From the NCBI GenBank assembly GCA_963737555.1, contig CAVTTB010000001.1:186001-250000 (forward strand): 64,000 nucleotides of DNA, given 5' to 3'. Made by a program: the position numbers and the translations under genes. Position 1 is the stretch's first letter, and every line of letters starts with the position of its first letter. Below, piece by piece: positions 1 to 8,436 of this stretch. The DNA is from JAHJQQ01 sp963737555 (GTDB taxonomy: Bacteria; Pseudomonadota; Gammaproteobacteria; Thiohalobacterales; Thiohalobacteraceae). A model generated the notes under the pieces. It made no database searches and was not told the DNA's origin. It saw only the letters and a list, made by a program, of their open reading frames with translations.

Positions 1-737
1 GGGCTGTCCTTGAGGATTTCATACCCGATGAGGGTATGGCGCTTCATGATTTCGAATTCGTTTTCCGGCAGGCGGCTGGGCTTAAGCAGAATGTGATCGG
101 GGATGCCGATCTTGCCGATGTCGTGCATCGGGGCGGCCAATTCGATGACGTCGCATTCGTCTTTGCCCAGGTCCAGGCCCTCGGCGATCAGGCGGGCGTA
201 TTTGGCCATGCGGACAACATGGTTGCCGGTGACCTCATCGCGGTACTCGCCGCATTTGGCGAGTCGCAGCAGCGTTTCCTGTTCACGTACCCGGATGGCG
301 CCGACAGTTTCGTTGACTTGGCGTTCCAGCCAGCGGGCGCGGTCTTGGATGATGCGGTGTTGTTCGTACTGGGTCAGCAGATTGCGGCAGCGGACGCGGC
401 ACTCGAAATGATCGACGGGGCGAATCAAGGAGTCGGTCGCGCCGGCTTCCAGTGCCATGTAGCGCGCGTCACGTTCTTCCTGGGCGGTGACGATGACCAT
501 AGGAAGGTGGGTGCAGCTGGGCAGCGTGCGTACCCGCCGGATAAAGTCGATGCCGTTGAGATCGGGCATATCGTAGTCGACCAGAACCAGGTCGGCGGGG
601 TGCCAGCCGAGCCAGCGCAGGGCGTCGTGGGGGGAGGAAAAGGCCTCGACCTGAATCTGCTGGTCAAAGGAGTGGGCGAGTTCTGCGAGCATTTGCCGGC
701 TCGAGAACTGGTCGTCAATGACTAATATAGTCCCCAT
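1..737 (-). CDS. Response regulator with receiver and HD-GYP domains (3' end outside window)
   Basis: Two-component output protein predicted to hydrolyse cyclic di-GMP in the cytoplasm. Translating the reverse strand from the ATG at 737 gives a receiver domain beginning MGTILVIDDQ (acidic pair D8/D9), the phosphoacceptor in VLVDYDMPDL (about D54), then a linker and the start of an HD-GYP domain with HDIGKIGIPDHILLKP. The frame stays open to the window edge, so the GYP half is not visible. No kinase is adjacent on the visible side; the next gene (corA) is on the same strand 284 bp upstream. The family normally degrades c-di-GMP to pGpG/GMP; activity here is inferred from the HD motif only. Confidence 0.9.
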   Translation of the reverse strand, partial: MGTILVIDDQFSSRQMLAELAHSFDQQIQVEAFSSPHDALRWLGWHPADLVLVDYDMPDLNGIDFIRRVRTLPSCTHLPMVIVTAQEERDARYMALEAGATDSLIRPVDHFECRVRCRNLLTQYEQHRIIQDRARWLERQVNETVGAIRVREQETLLRLAKCGEYRDEVTGNHVVRMAKYARLIAEGLDLGKDECDVIELAAPMHDIGKIGIPDHILLKPSRLPENEFEIMKRHTLIGYEILKDS

Positions 738-971
738 TTAGGCCCCCAGCCCAAGTCTGTGTCGTCCCGGCTTATATAGTCCGCATCCGGGTGAAATATC
801 CATTACTTCCGTGTGATGAAGCTCGTCCTTAGGTAGATCATGCGTTACTTCTGATAAATTATTGTCACGTATAGTTATTCAAAACATTTCTCAATGCAAG
901 CACCTGTATCGGCACATGCGGTATATAACTTAAATCCATGATTACACGGAGACATGGGAAAATGACACCAA

Positions 972-988
972 CCCCCAGATATTGGGGG
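972..988. terminator. Possible corA terminator hairpin
   Basis: A CCCCC arm (972-976) and a GGGGG arm (984-988) enclose a 7-nt loop, about 35 bp past the corA stop on the minus strand. On that strand the stem is followed by a mixed T-rich stretch rather than a clean T-run, so it is a weak candidate. The motif AGATATTGGGG that forms part of it recurs at about 1010-1020. Confidence 0.3.
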
Positions 989-1021
989 GTGAGGCGGGCG
1001 CTAGGGACTAGATATTGGGGC

Positions 1022-2095
1022 TTAGAGCCAGGATCGACGTTTGAAAAAAAACAGCAGGCCGGCGACGAGCGCGAGCATCACCAGCCAGAGCAGCGGGTAG
1101 CCGTAGTACCAATGCAGCTCGGGCATCGCCCATGGGCTGGTGGCATGGCTGAAATTCATCCCGTAAACGCCCACGATGAAGGTCAGCGGGATGAAGATCG
1201 TGGCGATGAGGGTAAGTACGCGCATGATTTCGTTGGTGCGGAGGCTCATGCTGGAGAGGTACACGTCGAGCATGCTGGTGGCCATGTCGCGGTAGGTTTC
1301 CAACAGGTCCATGATCTGCACGCTGTGGTCATAACAGTCGCGCAGGTACAGCCGGGTTTCCTCGGTGAAGATCGTCGGATCCGGACGCAGCAACGCATTG
1401 ATGACTTCGCGCTGTGGCCACAGGCTGCGGCGCAGCAGCAGGAGTTCACGCTTCAGCTGATGGATGCGATTGAGGGTGGTTTGATCGGGCCTGTCCAGCA
1501 GCTCGGCCTCCAGGTCTTCCAGAGATTCCCCGAAGCGTTCGAACAGCGGGAAGCCGGCGTCGACTACCAGATCCAACAGCGTATACAGCAGATAATCAAC
1601 CCCGCGCTGGCGAAACCGGCCGCCGGCATTGCGCAGTCGCTGACGAACCGGCTCGAAGGGATCGGTGGCGGCATTGCTGAAACTGATGAGATAGTCGCGG
1701 CCGAAGAACAGACTGATTTGCTGGACGGCGATGCCGCCATTGTGAAATTCCGGCAGGTTTATCGCGATGAAGTACTGCTGACCATAGACGTCCAGTTTGG
1801 GCCGCTGACCGGAATTGAGTACGTCTTCCATCGCAAGTGGATGCAGGTCGAACAATTCGCCCAGGTTGCGCAGCGTGTCGGCGGAGACATCGCCCTGCAC
1901 GTGGATCCAGGTATTCGACGGACTTTCAAGGTAAGGCGTGCAGTCGGACGGCGTGGCGATGTCGCGTTCTTCGAAAAGGTCCGGCGCATATTCAGTCAGC
2001 CGGATACGCAACGGGTGTGACGTTTCGGTCGGCCTTTCTGCCAACGTACCGGGTGCCGTACCGGGTGGGTGATAACTCTTGTTGAATAGACTCAC
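1022..2095 (-). CDS. corA: CorA-family magnesium/cobalt transporter
   Basis: 357-residue inner-membrane divalent cation channel. The large N-terminal part is the soluble funnel domain with a long helical stretch. The C-terminus has two membrane helices (about 292-312 and 330-350) separated by the family signature YGMN (311-314), and ends in a basic tail (FKRRSWL). Length and architecture fit bacterial CorA/ZntB proteins; the GMN signature and acidic loop favour CorA, but substrate cannot be fixed from sequence. The start at 2095 gives the expected N-terminus (MSLFNKSYHPPG). The gene stands alone between the HD-GYP regulator and the divergent sigma-54 regulator. Confidence 0.93.
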   Translation of the reverse strand: MSLFNKSYHPPGTAPGTLAERPTETSHPLRIRLTEYAPDLFEERDIATPSDCTPYLESPSNTWIHVQGDVSADTLRNLGELFDLHPLAMEDVLNSGQRPKLDVYGQQYFIAINLPEFHNGGIAVQQISLFFGRDYLISFSNAATDPFEPVRQRLRNAGGRFRQRGVDYLLYTLLDLVVDAGFPLFERFGESLEDLEAELLDRPDQTTLNRIHQLKRELLLLRRSLWPQREVINALLRPDPTIFTEETRLYLRDCYDHSVQIMDLLETYRDMATSMLDVYLSSMSLRTNEIMRVLTLIATIFIPLTFIVGVYGMNFSHATSPWAMPELHWYYGYPLLWLVMLALVAGLLFFFKRRSWL

Positions 2096-2283
2096 ACACT
2101 GCTCCCTGCAACTTTAGGGTCTGTCAAAGGCCCTGATGCAGGAACGATAGCAGAAGTGCTCGACGTTGTAGAAGCAATGTAATTAATGCTGTCGGCAACA
2201 ACGAGGATGGGCGCTGGTTCGGGCGCTGCACCGGGGCGTAGCTGCGAGAGAAGCTGCGGAAAGAGGGGTATCAGATTGTCGGT

Positions 2284-3543
2284 GTGCACAGTGGCGCTGC
2301 CGCTTTAGCGGCGCTGGAAGAGCGACGTTTCGATGTGGTACTCACCGATCTTCGTATGGAGAATATCGATGGCATGCAGGTTCTGCATCGTTCGCGTGAA
2401 CTCCAGGCGGACACACCCGTGATCATGATCACGGGTCACGCCACCGTTACATCTGCTGTCGATGCCATGCGCGAAGGGGCATTTCATTACATCACCAAAC
2501 CGTTCCGGCTCGACGAAGTGCGTCATGTCGTGCGCGATGCAATCGAGCTGAGTCTTTTACGCCGCGAAAATCGGCAGCTGCGCGCCGTGGTCGAAAGCTA
2601 TCATGGCAGTGGCTCGATAATCACGCGCAATCCAGCCATGCATAACTTGCTGGATATGGCGCGGCAGGTGGCGCTCTCCGATACCAACGTCTTCATCACG
2701 GGTGAAAGCGGCACGGGCAAGGAACTGCTTGCGCGCTATATTCACGCCAACAGCCCGCGCCGCGATGGCCCGTTTTTGGCCGTCAACTGCGGTGCGTTCA
2801 CTGAGGAATTGTTGGCCAATGAATTGTTCGGGCACATCAAAGGGGCATACACCGGCGCGACCACTGACCGCAGTGGCTTGATAGAAGCCGCCTCTGGCGG
2901 CACGTTATTCCTGGATGAAGTGACCGAGATGTCATCAGCGATGCAGGTGAAACTGTTGCGCGTGATTCAGGAACGCGAGTTCATGCGTATCGGCAGCAGT
3001 ACGGCTATCAAAGTCGATGTGCGCTATCTCGCGGCGAGCAATCGCGACCTCAAGCAGGCGGTCGACACCGGTGTGTTGCGCAGCGATCTGTTCTACCGCC
3101 TCAATGTTGTCAATCTCGCGTTGCCGCCGCTGCGTGAGCGGCGCGAGGATATCCCGCTGCTGGCCCAGTATTTCCTGAGAAAATACGCACTGGCCATGAA
3201 ACGCCCGGTTACCGAAATTGACATTCAGGCGCTGGCGGCACTGCAGGCTTACAACTACCCAGGCAACGTGCGCGAACTCGAAAATGCCATCGAGCGAGGT
3301 GTGGCGCTGGGGGCTGAGAACAAGCTGCGTTTGCAGGAATTGCCGGAGGGGTTCCGCGACGCTGGAAGCAGGGTGGCTGGCGATGCGAGTGGTGCACTGC
3401 CCAGCCTGGAAGCGCAGGAGGCGGAGTATATTCGCTGGGTTCTGGGCCAGACCAAGGGTAACCGAACGCAGGCGGCGCAGATTCTCGGTATCGATCGCGT
3501 ATCGCTGTGGCGGAAACTGAAAAAATACGATCTCGCGAAATAA
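2284..3543 (+). CDS. Sigma-54-dependent response regulator, N-terminally truncated receiver
   Basis: NtrC-type activator. From the GTG at 2284 the product keeps the second half of a receiver domain (phosphoacceptor D22 in VVLTDLRM, K72 in TKPFR), an AAA+ domain with Walker A GESGTGKE (140-147) and sigma-54 contact loop GAYTGA (187-192), and a Fis-type HTH at the C-terminus. The first ~35 residues of the receiver, including the acidic pair, are missing: the frame is open upstream only to a TAG at 2239-2241, giving LREKLRKEGYQIVG before the GTG. The intact paralogue at 23148 begins LLIVDDE. No kinase is next to it. It is a rearranged or frame-broken gene, or a constitutive regulator. Confidence 0.85.
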   Translation: MHSGAAALAALEERRFDVVLTDLRMENIDGMQVLHRSRELQADTPVIMITGHATVTSAVDAMREGAFHYITKPFRLDEVRHVVRDAIELSLLRRENRQLRAVVESYHGSGSIITRNPAMHNLLDMARQVALSDTNVFITGESGTGKELLARYIHANSPRRDGPFLAVNCGAFTEELLANELFGHIKGAYTGATTDRSGLIEAASGGTLFLDEVTEMSSAMQVKLLRVIQEREFMRIGSSTAIKVDVRYLAASNRDLKQAVDTGVLRSDLFYRLNVVNLALPPLRERREDIPLLAQYFLRKYALAMKRPVTEIDIQALAALQAYNYPGNVRELENAIERGVALGAENKLRLQELPEGFRDAGSRVAGDASGALPSLEAQEAEYIRWVLGQTKGNRTQAAQILGIDRVSLWRKLKKYDLAK

Positions 3544-3727
3544 TAGCGCGTGCGTTGAACCATTGCCGTCGCCCGCTCGGCAGGGGCGGTATGACGAAAT
3601 CCAAGACTTTTAGGGGTTTAGAGGGTTTAAGGCGCTAAGGCCGCCGCATTCTTGATCGAGGTCAACGCCACGTTCAGGCGTGATGCCTATTCTCCAGCGC
3701 ATTTCTTGATCAGGATGGGTATGGCTC

Positions 3728-4253
3728 ATGCACGCAGGAACCGAACTCCGGCTAACGGTAACAACGCACGCGCTTGAGGAATTTTGCGCGCGCGTCCGCA
3801 AACAGGCGCGCAAGCCCGGCGATGCACTCCATGCGCTGACGGCGGTGCAGAGCTTTCTCAGCCAGACCGCACCCGCCGGCCTGAATGCGCCGGATGCGCT
3901 GCCATTGCGCGAATGCCTCGATCGTCATCTGGAGGCCGCGCGATCTGATCTATTAAACCAACAGGCCGTAGCGATATGGGACGCACTGCGCGCACGGGCG
4001 AGTCGAACTGATCGCCGCGTGCTATACGCAGCTCTCGCGCAGCGGTTTCCGTCAGGCGGTGGAACTCGGTGCGGCGCGCGTCGATGAGCTCGATATTCTG
4101 CAAGTGTCGAGTTGGCTTAAAGGCTGGATCGACCAAACCCGTGTCCGCGCCGCCGGCGCCTATCCCGACAGCTTCGATTACGCCGCCGCCGGCATTGAAC
4201 CGGCGACCTTTCTGGCGGCCGAAGATCTTTATGCCGCGTTGACTGCGCGGTAG
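3728..4253 (+). CDS. Unknown protein, reading frame interrupted
   Basis: Not recognised. An open frame from the ATG at 3728 (MHAGTELRLTVTTHALEEF) runs cleanly to about 3990; after that the neighbouring frame reads better, as ...VELIAACYTQLSRSG then ELGAARVDELDIL, ending at the TAG at 4251-4253. The composite would be about 174 residues, soluble and helix-rich, with no signal peptide or membrane segment. It lies 48 bp upstream of the TauD-like gene on the same strand, so the two may be cotranscribed. The break is probably a single-base indel near 3990-4005. Confidence 0.55.
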
Positions 4254-4301
4254 TCAGACGCTCTACGGAAACGCATTCACGCAACCACGAGGCGCAACGC
4301 A

Positions 4302-5219
4302 ATGAAGACCGTCAGTCGCAGAACCGTCAGCTTATTCAGTCCATTTCTATTGGAGAACAGAGATCATTATCGCTACTGGCGTGACGAAAAGCTCCAGGGC
4401 TATCCAACAACAGTGAGTGATCTTCTGGTGGAGATCGACGATCCGCGCCGGCTTACGCAAAGTGAACACGAGGCGCTGCTCAGCCGCTGCCGCAAGGCCA
4501 ATATGGCCCTGTACGCGAGCAACACCGGGTCTGATCCTGATCCGGAAATCCCGCTGTCGCTGGGTCGCCGCTTCGGTGTGCAGGGTCTGAACAAGAACTG
4601 GCTGGCGGACGATTCCGGACTGACGTCTCTGAAAGTCGCTGAGGCCGGACCCCGGCGCAATTACATCCCGTATACCAACCGCGAAATCCATTGGCATACC
4701 GACGGCTATTACAACATCGCCAGCCAGCAGATCCGCGCATTGAATCTGCACGTGGTGCAGCGTGCGGCCAGTGGCGGTGAAAATGCGCTGATGGACCACG
4801 AGATCGCCTACATCCTGTTACGCGAGAAGAATCCGGACTACATTCGCGCACTCATGGCACCGGAGGCGATGACCATCCCGGCGCGCATCGAAGACGGTAA
4901 GACCGCACGTCAAGCGGAGACCGGTCCAGTGTTCAGCATTACCGAAGCCGGCGATCTGCATATGCGTTACACGGTCCGTGTCAATAATGTGATCTGGGCC
5001 GATGATGACGTCACGCGCGAGGCACTCGCATTTCTGTCAGAAATTCTCGGCAGCGATTCGCCCTACATCTACCGCGGTCTGCTCGAGCCGGGCATGGGCC
5101 TGATCAGTAACAATGTCCTGCATGACCGCGCCGCATTCACCGACGATGCCACGCATCAACGTCACTACTACCGGGCGCGCTATTTCGACCGGCTGGCTGG
5201 AACCGGCGTGCTGGAATAG
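4302..5219 (+). CDS. TauD/TfdA-like Fe(II)/2-oxoglutarate dioxygenase
   Basis: 305-residue non-haem iron oxygenase of the TauD superfamily. The facial triad is visible as HxD (H132-T-D134 in IHWHTDGYY) and a distal histidine in VLHDRAAF (near residue 274), followed by an arginine-rich segment (RHYYRARYF) that would bind 2-oxoglutarate. The family hydroxylates or desulfonates small organic substrates using O2 and 2-oxoglutarate; the substrate here is unknown and the protein is too divergent to call taurine dioxygenase. No sulfonate transporter is nearby. The start ATG at 4302 follows the unknown gene ending at 4253. Confidence 0.85.
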   Translation: MKTVSRRTVSLFSPFLLENRDHYRYWRDEKLQGYPTTVSDLLVEIDDPRRLTQSEHEALLSRCRKANMALYASNTGSDPDPEIPLSLGRRFGVQGLNKNWLADDSGLTSLKVAEAGPRRNYIPYTNREIHWHTDGYYNIASQQIRALNLHVVQRAASGGENALMDHEIAYILLREKNPDYIRALMAPEAMTIPARIEDGKTARQAETGPVFSITEAGDLHMRYTVRVNNVIWADDDVTREALAFLSEILGSDSPYIYRGLLEPGMGLISNNVLHDRAAFTDDATHQRHYYRARYFDRLAGTGVLE

Positions 5220-5266
5220 AGTTCAGCTGAGATCGGACGCGCATCCAGTCGCGCGCGGTTAAAGCT

Positions 5267-6218
5267 TCACGCGGCGGAAATACCGAACCAGAAGGTGGTG
5301 TTCTTCTGCAGGAATTCATCATGCGCCATGTAATGCGAACCGTCGCAGGAGAAGGTCAGGCTGACCATGCCGTTGTAGAGGTTGATGGATGCCAGGCGCA
5401 GATAGATGTTTTCATCGGCGATAGCGTAAGACCCTAAGCGTCTTGAGTATGGGTGCGATCATCTCGGGCGGTATCACGGCGGCGGTAGGGTAGGGCTGGC
5501 AGGGGTAGACCAGGCAAATATCCGGGTCGGTGAGTGCTTCGATATCCAGGATGCGGTAACGATGCGGATCGTCGTCCATCCAGATGGTGATCTGGCTGCT
5601 CGAAAAATGAATCTGCGCCTGGAAGACGCCACGTTGGGTGAGCATCTCTTCCAGAATCGCGAGCGTCTGATCCATGTTCCGGTCCATGGGGCTTTCGACG
5701 CGGGTCTGTTCAAATAACAGACTGCGTATGGCCGGGTCGCCTTTGATCTGCCGCCAGTTCACGGGTTCTTTATACAGCTCCGACGTGACCGGCAGATCAC
5801 GCAAATCGAAATCGGCGCCCAGATAACCGAGCACGTCGTCGTTCCGACGGATACATTGCAGTGCCGTCAGCGAAGGTCGATGTACGTACAGGCTGATATA
5901 GGCATCGGATAACAGGAAACCCCACGGTGGCACGGCCTCCTGCATATACGGGCGTTGTGAACGGTCGCGCAGGTAGTGCCCAGTGATCACGCCCGTGCGA
6001 CCGACGTTTTCGGTGACTTGAACACCGTGTGTGTCGAGCACATACAGACTGGTGCAATAGGGAATGCTGGAGAAGCCGTACAGCAGAATGTTCTCCAGAC
6101 GCGGTTTGTCCTGCCAGGCAGGTGTGAGCTGATCGGCCACCCGCTCGATGGGTGTGCGCAGCATCTGCGCGAGTTCTTCGCGCTGACGGTAGATGCTGTT
6201 CTTCCAAGCTGCATCCAT
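5267..6218 (-). CDS. PDC/Cache sensor-domain protein, copy 1 (frame-broken near the 3' end)
   Basis: Closely similar along its whole length to the intact protein encoded at 28649-29644. A Cache/PDC-type ligand-binding region is suggested by YVLDTHGVQVTENVG, RPYMQEAV and LLSDAYISLY (residues about 60-110), followed by a second conserved domain. No membrane segment, kinase, GGDEF or chemoreceptor output domain is present. The frame from 6218 stops at 5412, but the next frame continues the family sequence (ADENIYLRLAS, LTFSCDGSHYM, FWFGISAA) to a TGA at 5267-5269; removing one base near 5430 restores it. Role unknown, presumably small-molecule sensing. Convergent with the TauD-like gene. Confidence 0.8.
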
Positions 6219-6417
6219 GACGACTGTCTCGCGTTGTAAAATGACTGTCTGTGCGTAGCGCCTATCGCCGTGCTAGTCGGACGGCGAATTTTCCTCCTCA
6301 GTATGACGCCGTATTGTTACGTTGGGATTAAGCAACTCTGCTGATCACTTGCATACAGCTTGCCAAGATCGAGATCTTCGATGATGTACAGTCAATCTAA
6401 TAGCTTGACGCCACAAC

Positions 6418-6439
6418 GTGGCCTGAGTGCTCAGGCCAC
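6418..6439. promoter_or_regulatory. Perfect 22-bp palindrome in the 6219-6534 intergenic region
   Basis: GTGGCCTGAG (6418-6427), a 2-nt centre and its exact complement (6430-6439). No T-run follows on either strand, so a protein-binding site is more likely than a terminator. It lies between the PDC protein gene (start at 6218, reading leftwards) and the 3' end of the cytochrome gene (6535). The rest of this ~315-bp gap shows nothing I recognise. Confidence 0.4.
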
Positions 6440-6534
6440 AGGCTGGGAAAACGCCCCAATATATCGCAGCGGATGCCCAGAGTTGTGCGCTGCGTGGTGC
6501 GTCCCAACGACGGCCGTCATGCGTTATGTGTCCG

Positions 6535-7062
6535 TCATGCGATATGTGTATGGGCCGCAACATCGGGAGCTCTGCGTGACTCACCGAGACGCTGCAACAA
6601 CGGCCCGAATGAGACGATGGCGATGTGGATCAGCACCAGTGCCAGCGAACCCTCGGCCAGACTGCCGTGCAGATCCTCCCATTCCCACCAGTCCGCCGCG
6701 AGTCCGCTGAGTGTGACCAATACCAGTGTGCCGAGAATCACCAGCCCTGAGAGCGGTGCAAAGGGTGTGCGACCGCGCAGCACATTGAAATTACCGGCGG
6801 CGAGTTTTCGTCCGAAATTCTTCCACATCGACGCCTTCGGCAGTGGCAGCGCCCAGGGCGGACGATCACCGGCGATCAGGGCCGCCAGCAGTCGCATGGC
6901 GAGCAACCCCAGTGCTGAATAGCCGGCAAATTGGTGCAGACCCTGCGCACCCTCGGCCGTGAGATAGGCCACTGTATACGAACCGACGAATAGGCCGTGC
7001 CAGAACAGCAGCAGTTCGAAGGCATTCGGTATTCGCAACTTAGTCATCGTCATCGTCCTCAT
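6535..7062 (-). CDS. Cytochrome b561-like integral membrane protein
   Basis: About 170 residues with four predicted membrane helices. Histidines sit in or beside helices: FWHGLFVGSY in helix 1, LHQFAGYSALG in helix 2 and LIHIAIVSFG in helix 4, the pattern expected for bis-haem ligation in b561/hydrogenase-type b cytochromes. It would pass electrons between quinone and a periplasmic partner in the inner membrane. An internal MTKLRIPNAF start (about 7047) is as plausible as the ATG at 7062. Its 5' end overlaps the acidic-tailed small gene at 7040-7198, which implies translational coupling. The electron partner is not visible. Confidence 0.75.
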   Translation of the reverse strand: MRTMTMTKLRIPNAFELLLFWHGLFVGSYTVAYLTAEGAQGLHQFAGYSALGLLAMRLLAALIAGDRPPWALPLPKASMWKNFGRKLAAGNFNVLRGRTPFAPLSGLVILGTLVLVTLSGLAADWWEWEDLHGSLAEGSLALVLIHIAIVSFGPLLQRLGESRRAPDVAAHTHIA

Positions 7063-7198
7063 GTTCGTCGTCGCCGAAACCCAGGATGCCGGTTACGCTG
7101 GCGGCAAAGCCCTTGTCGTAAAAAGTTCCGTAGATCAGCGTGGCTGAGCCCATCACCAGCACGCCGAGCAATACCAATGTCAGTGTCTTGTGGAACAT
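7040..7198 (-). CDS. Small single-pass membrane protein with poly-acidic tail
   Basis: 52 residues from the ATG at 7198: MFHKTLTLVLLGVLVMG starts one long hydrophobic segment, then a short linker and a C-terminus of GFGDDEHEDDDDD. It ends inside the first codons of the cytochrome gene, overlapping by 23 bp in another frame. One-helix proteins with acidic tails often accompany membrane cytochromes as small subunits or cytochrome c docking elements, but that role is inference. I do not recognise the family. Confidence 0.6.
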   Translation of the reverse strand: MFHKTLTLVLLGVLVMGSATLIYGTFYDKGFAASVTGILGFGDDEHEDDDDD

Positions 7199-7376
7199 GC
7201 GTCCTCCGAAATGTCTGCCGGTTTGCAGGCATCCTGGACTGTCAGTCTGAAACCAAGCTGAATGGGCAGAGGCGAGCGGGCGGGGTAGAATGCCCGGGTT
7301 TGTGGCGGGATGCGCGGACTGCGTCGATCCGGCGCGATTATTACGTACAGCCTTCACGTTTCTGGAACCGTCGGCG

Positions 7377-8075
7377 ATGCGACTCAACAAATACATCAGC
7401 GAGACCGGCCTGTGTTCACGACGCGAAGCGGACGCCTGGATTACCCAGGGCCGGGTCACGCTCAATGGCGTGCGCGCGGAACTCGGCACACAGGTCAACG
7501 ACGGTGATGAGGTGCGGGTCGACAATCGCGTGGTCGGCACGGAGAAAAAGCGGCATGTCTACATCTGCTTGAACAAGCCGGTGGGCGTGACCTGTACCAC
7601 CGAACGCCACATCAAGGGCAACATTATCGATTTCGTCGGCCACGACCAACGCATCTTCCCGATCGGCCGGCTCGACAAAGACTCGGACGGTCTGATTCTG
7701 CTCACCAGCAACGGCGACATCGTCAACGAAATTCTGCGGTCAGAAAACAATCACGAAAAAGAGTATGTCGTGAGCGTCGACAAGCCGGTCACGGATGCGT
7801 TTCTCGACGGCATGGCCAAGGGCGTGCGCATACTCGACACCACCACCAAACCGTGCAAGGTGTGGCGCATCGGCAAACAGGCGTTCGGCATTATCCTCAC
7901 CCAGGGGTTGAACCGGCAGATCCGCCGCATGTGCGAGGTGTTCGGCTACGAGGTGCGGCGCCTGCAGCGCGTGCGCATCATCAACATAAAACTCGACGGA
8001 CTGAAAATCGGGCAATGGCGCAATCTGTCGCAGGCGGAACTGCATGGGTTGCTGCCGGAACGCAGCGACTGGTAG
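7377..8075 (+). CDS. rluF: RluF-type 23S rRNA pseudouridine synthase
   Basis: 232 residues from the ATG at 7377. An N-terminal S4 RNA-binding domain (MRLNKYISETGLCSRREAD) precedes an RsuA/RluF-type catalytic domain with the catalytic aspartate in GRLDKDSDG (D100) and the GLNRQIRRMCEVFGY motif. The RluF group modifies U2604 of 23S rRNA, in some species also a tRNA position. It lacks the long C-terminal tail of the E. coli enzyme. An in-frame upstream ATG at 7290 exists but would add a segment unlike the family, so 7377 is preferred. Confidence 0.92.
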   Translation: MRLNKYISETGLCSRREADAWITQGRVTLNGVRAELGTQVNDGDEVRVDNRVVGTEKKRHVYICLNKPVGVTCTTERHIKGNIIDFVGHDQRIFPIGRLDKDSDGLILLTSNGDIVNEILRSENNHEKEYVVSVDKPVTDAFLDGMAKGVRILDTTTKPCKVWRIGKQAFGIILTQGLNRQIRRMCEVFGYEVRRLQRVRIINIKLDGLKIGQWRNLSQAELHGLLPERSDW

Positions 8076-8083
8076 GTGTGGCC

Positions 8084-8144
8084 GCAAAATAAAATCCTTA
8101 CCCTGCAAATAAAGTCTTTACCTAGAAAATGTAGTTCTTACTTG
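8084..8144 (+). repeat. Three degenerate ~20-bp tandem units
   Basis: Units at 8084-8104, 8105-8124 and 8125-8144 share a G-A-rich start, an A-rich core and a TCTTTAC-like end. They lie immediately after the rluF stop. The rest of the 8076-8436 gap holds no gene I can support. A 13-mer in it, GGTACACAGCGGA (about 8210), recurs near 9408, so the two copies flank the PEP-CTERM gene. Confidence 0.35.
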
Positions 8145-8436
8145 GATTGTGGTGCTGGCATCCCGAGGACGGGGTCATATTAGAAATGGCTTAAATACAG
8201 CTTTCGGTACACAGCGGACGCCGGGTTAACCGATTGATGGGGTATGGGGAAAGCCCGTGAACGACCCGAAGAAGACATAGAGCTGGTGACTGTTAAGTGA
8301 CGCGCCCAGTCGGTGCCTTGTATGCGTTTCAAGTGACTTGACCGCTTCGCAGGGCCAGATATATAGTCGATTTGCCGATCCAAAATAAACAATACTAACT
8401 AAAAGCTGCATTGCTAAATCAATTGGAGGGAGGCGC

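Noticed and set aside
938..2020. Long plus-strand open frame opposite corA
   Set aside because: It is a GC-driven antisense shadow of a well-supported gene and shows no family motifs or ribosome site.
3610..3636. Telomere-like TTTAGGGG / TTTAGAGGG run
   Set aside because: Only two or three irregular units; no hairpin or gene significance seen.
8310..8326. Weak GG-N10-GC upstream of the PEP-CTERM gene
   Set aside because: Spacing fits sigma-54 but flanking bases do not match and it is ~110 bp from the start codon.
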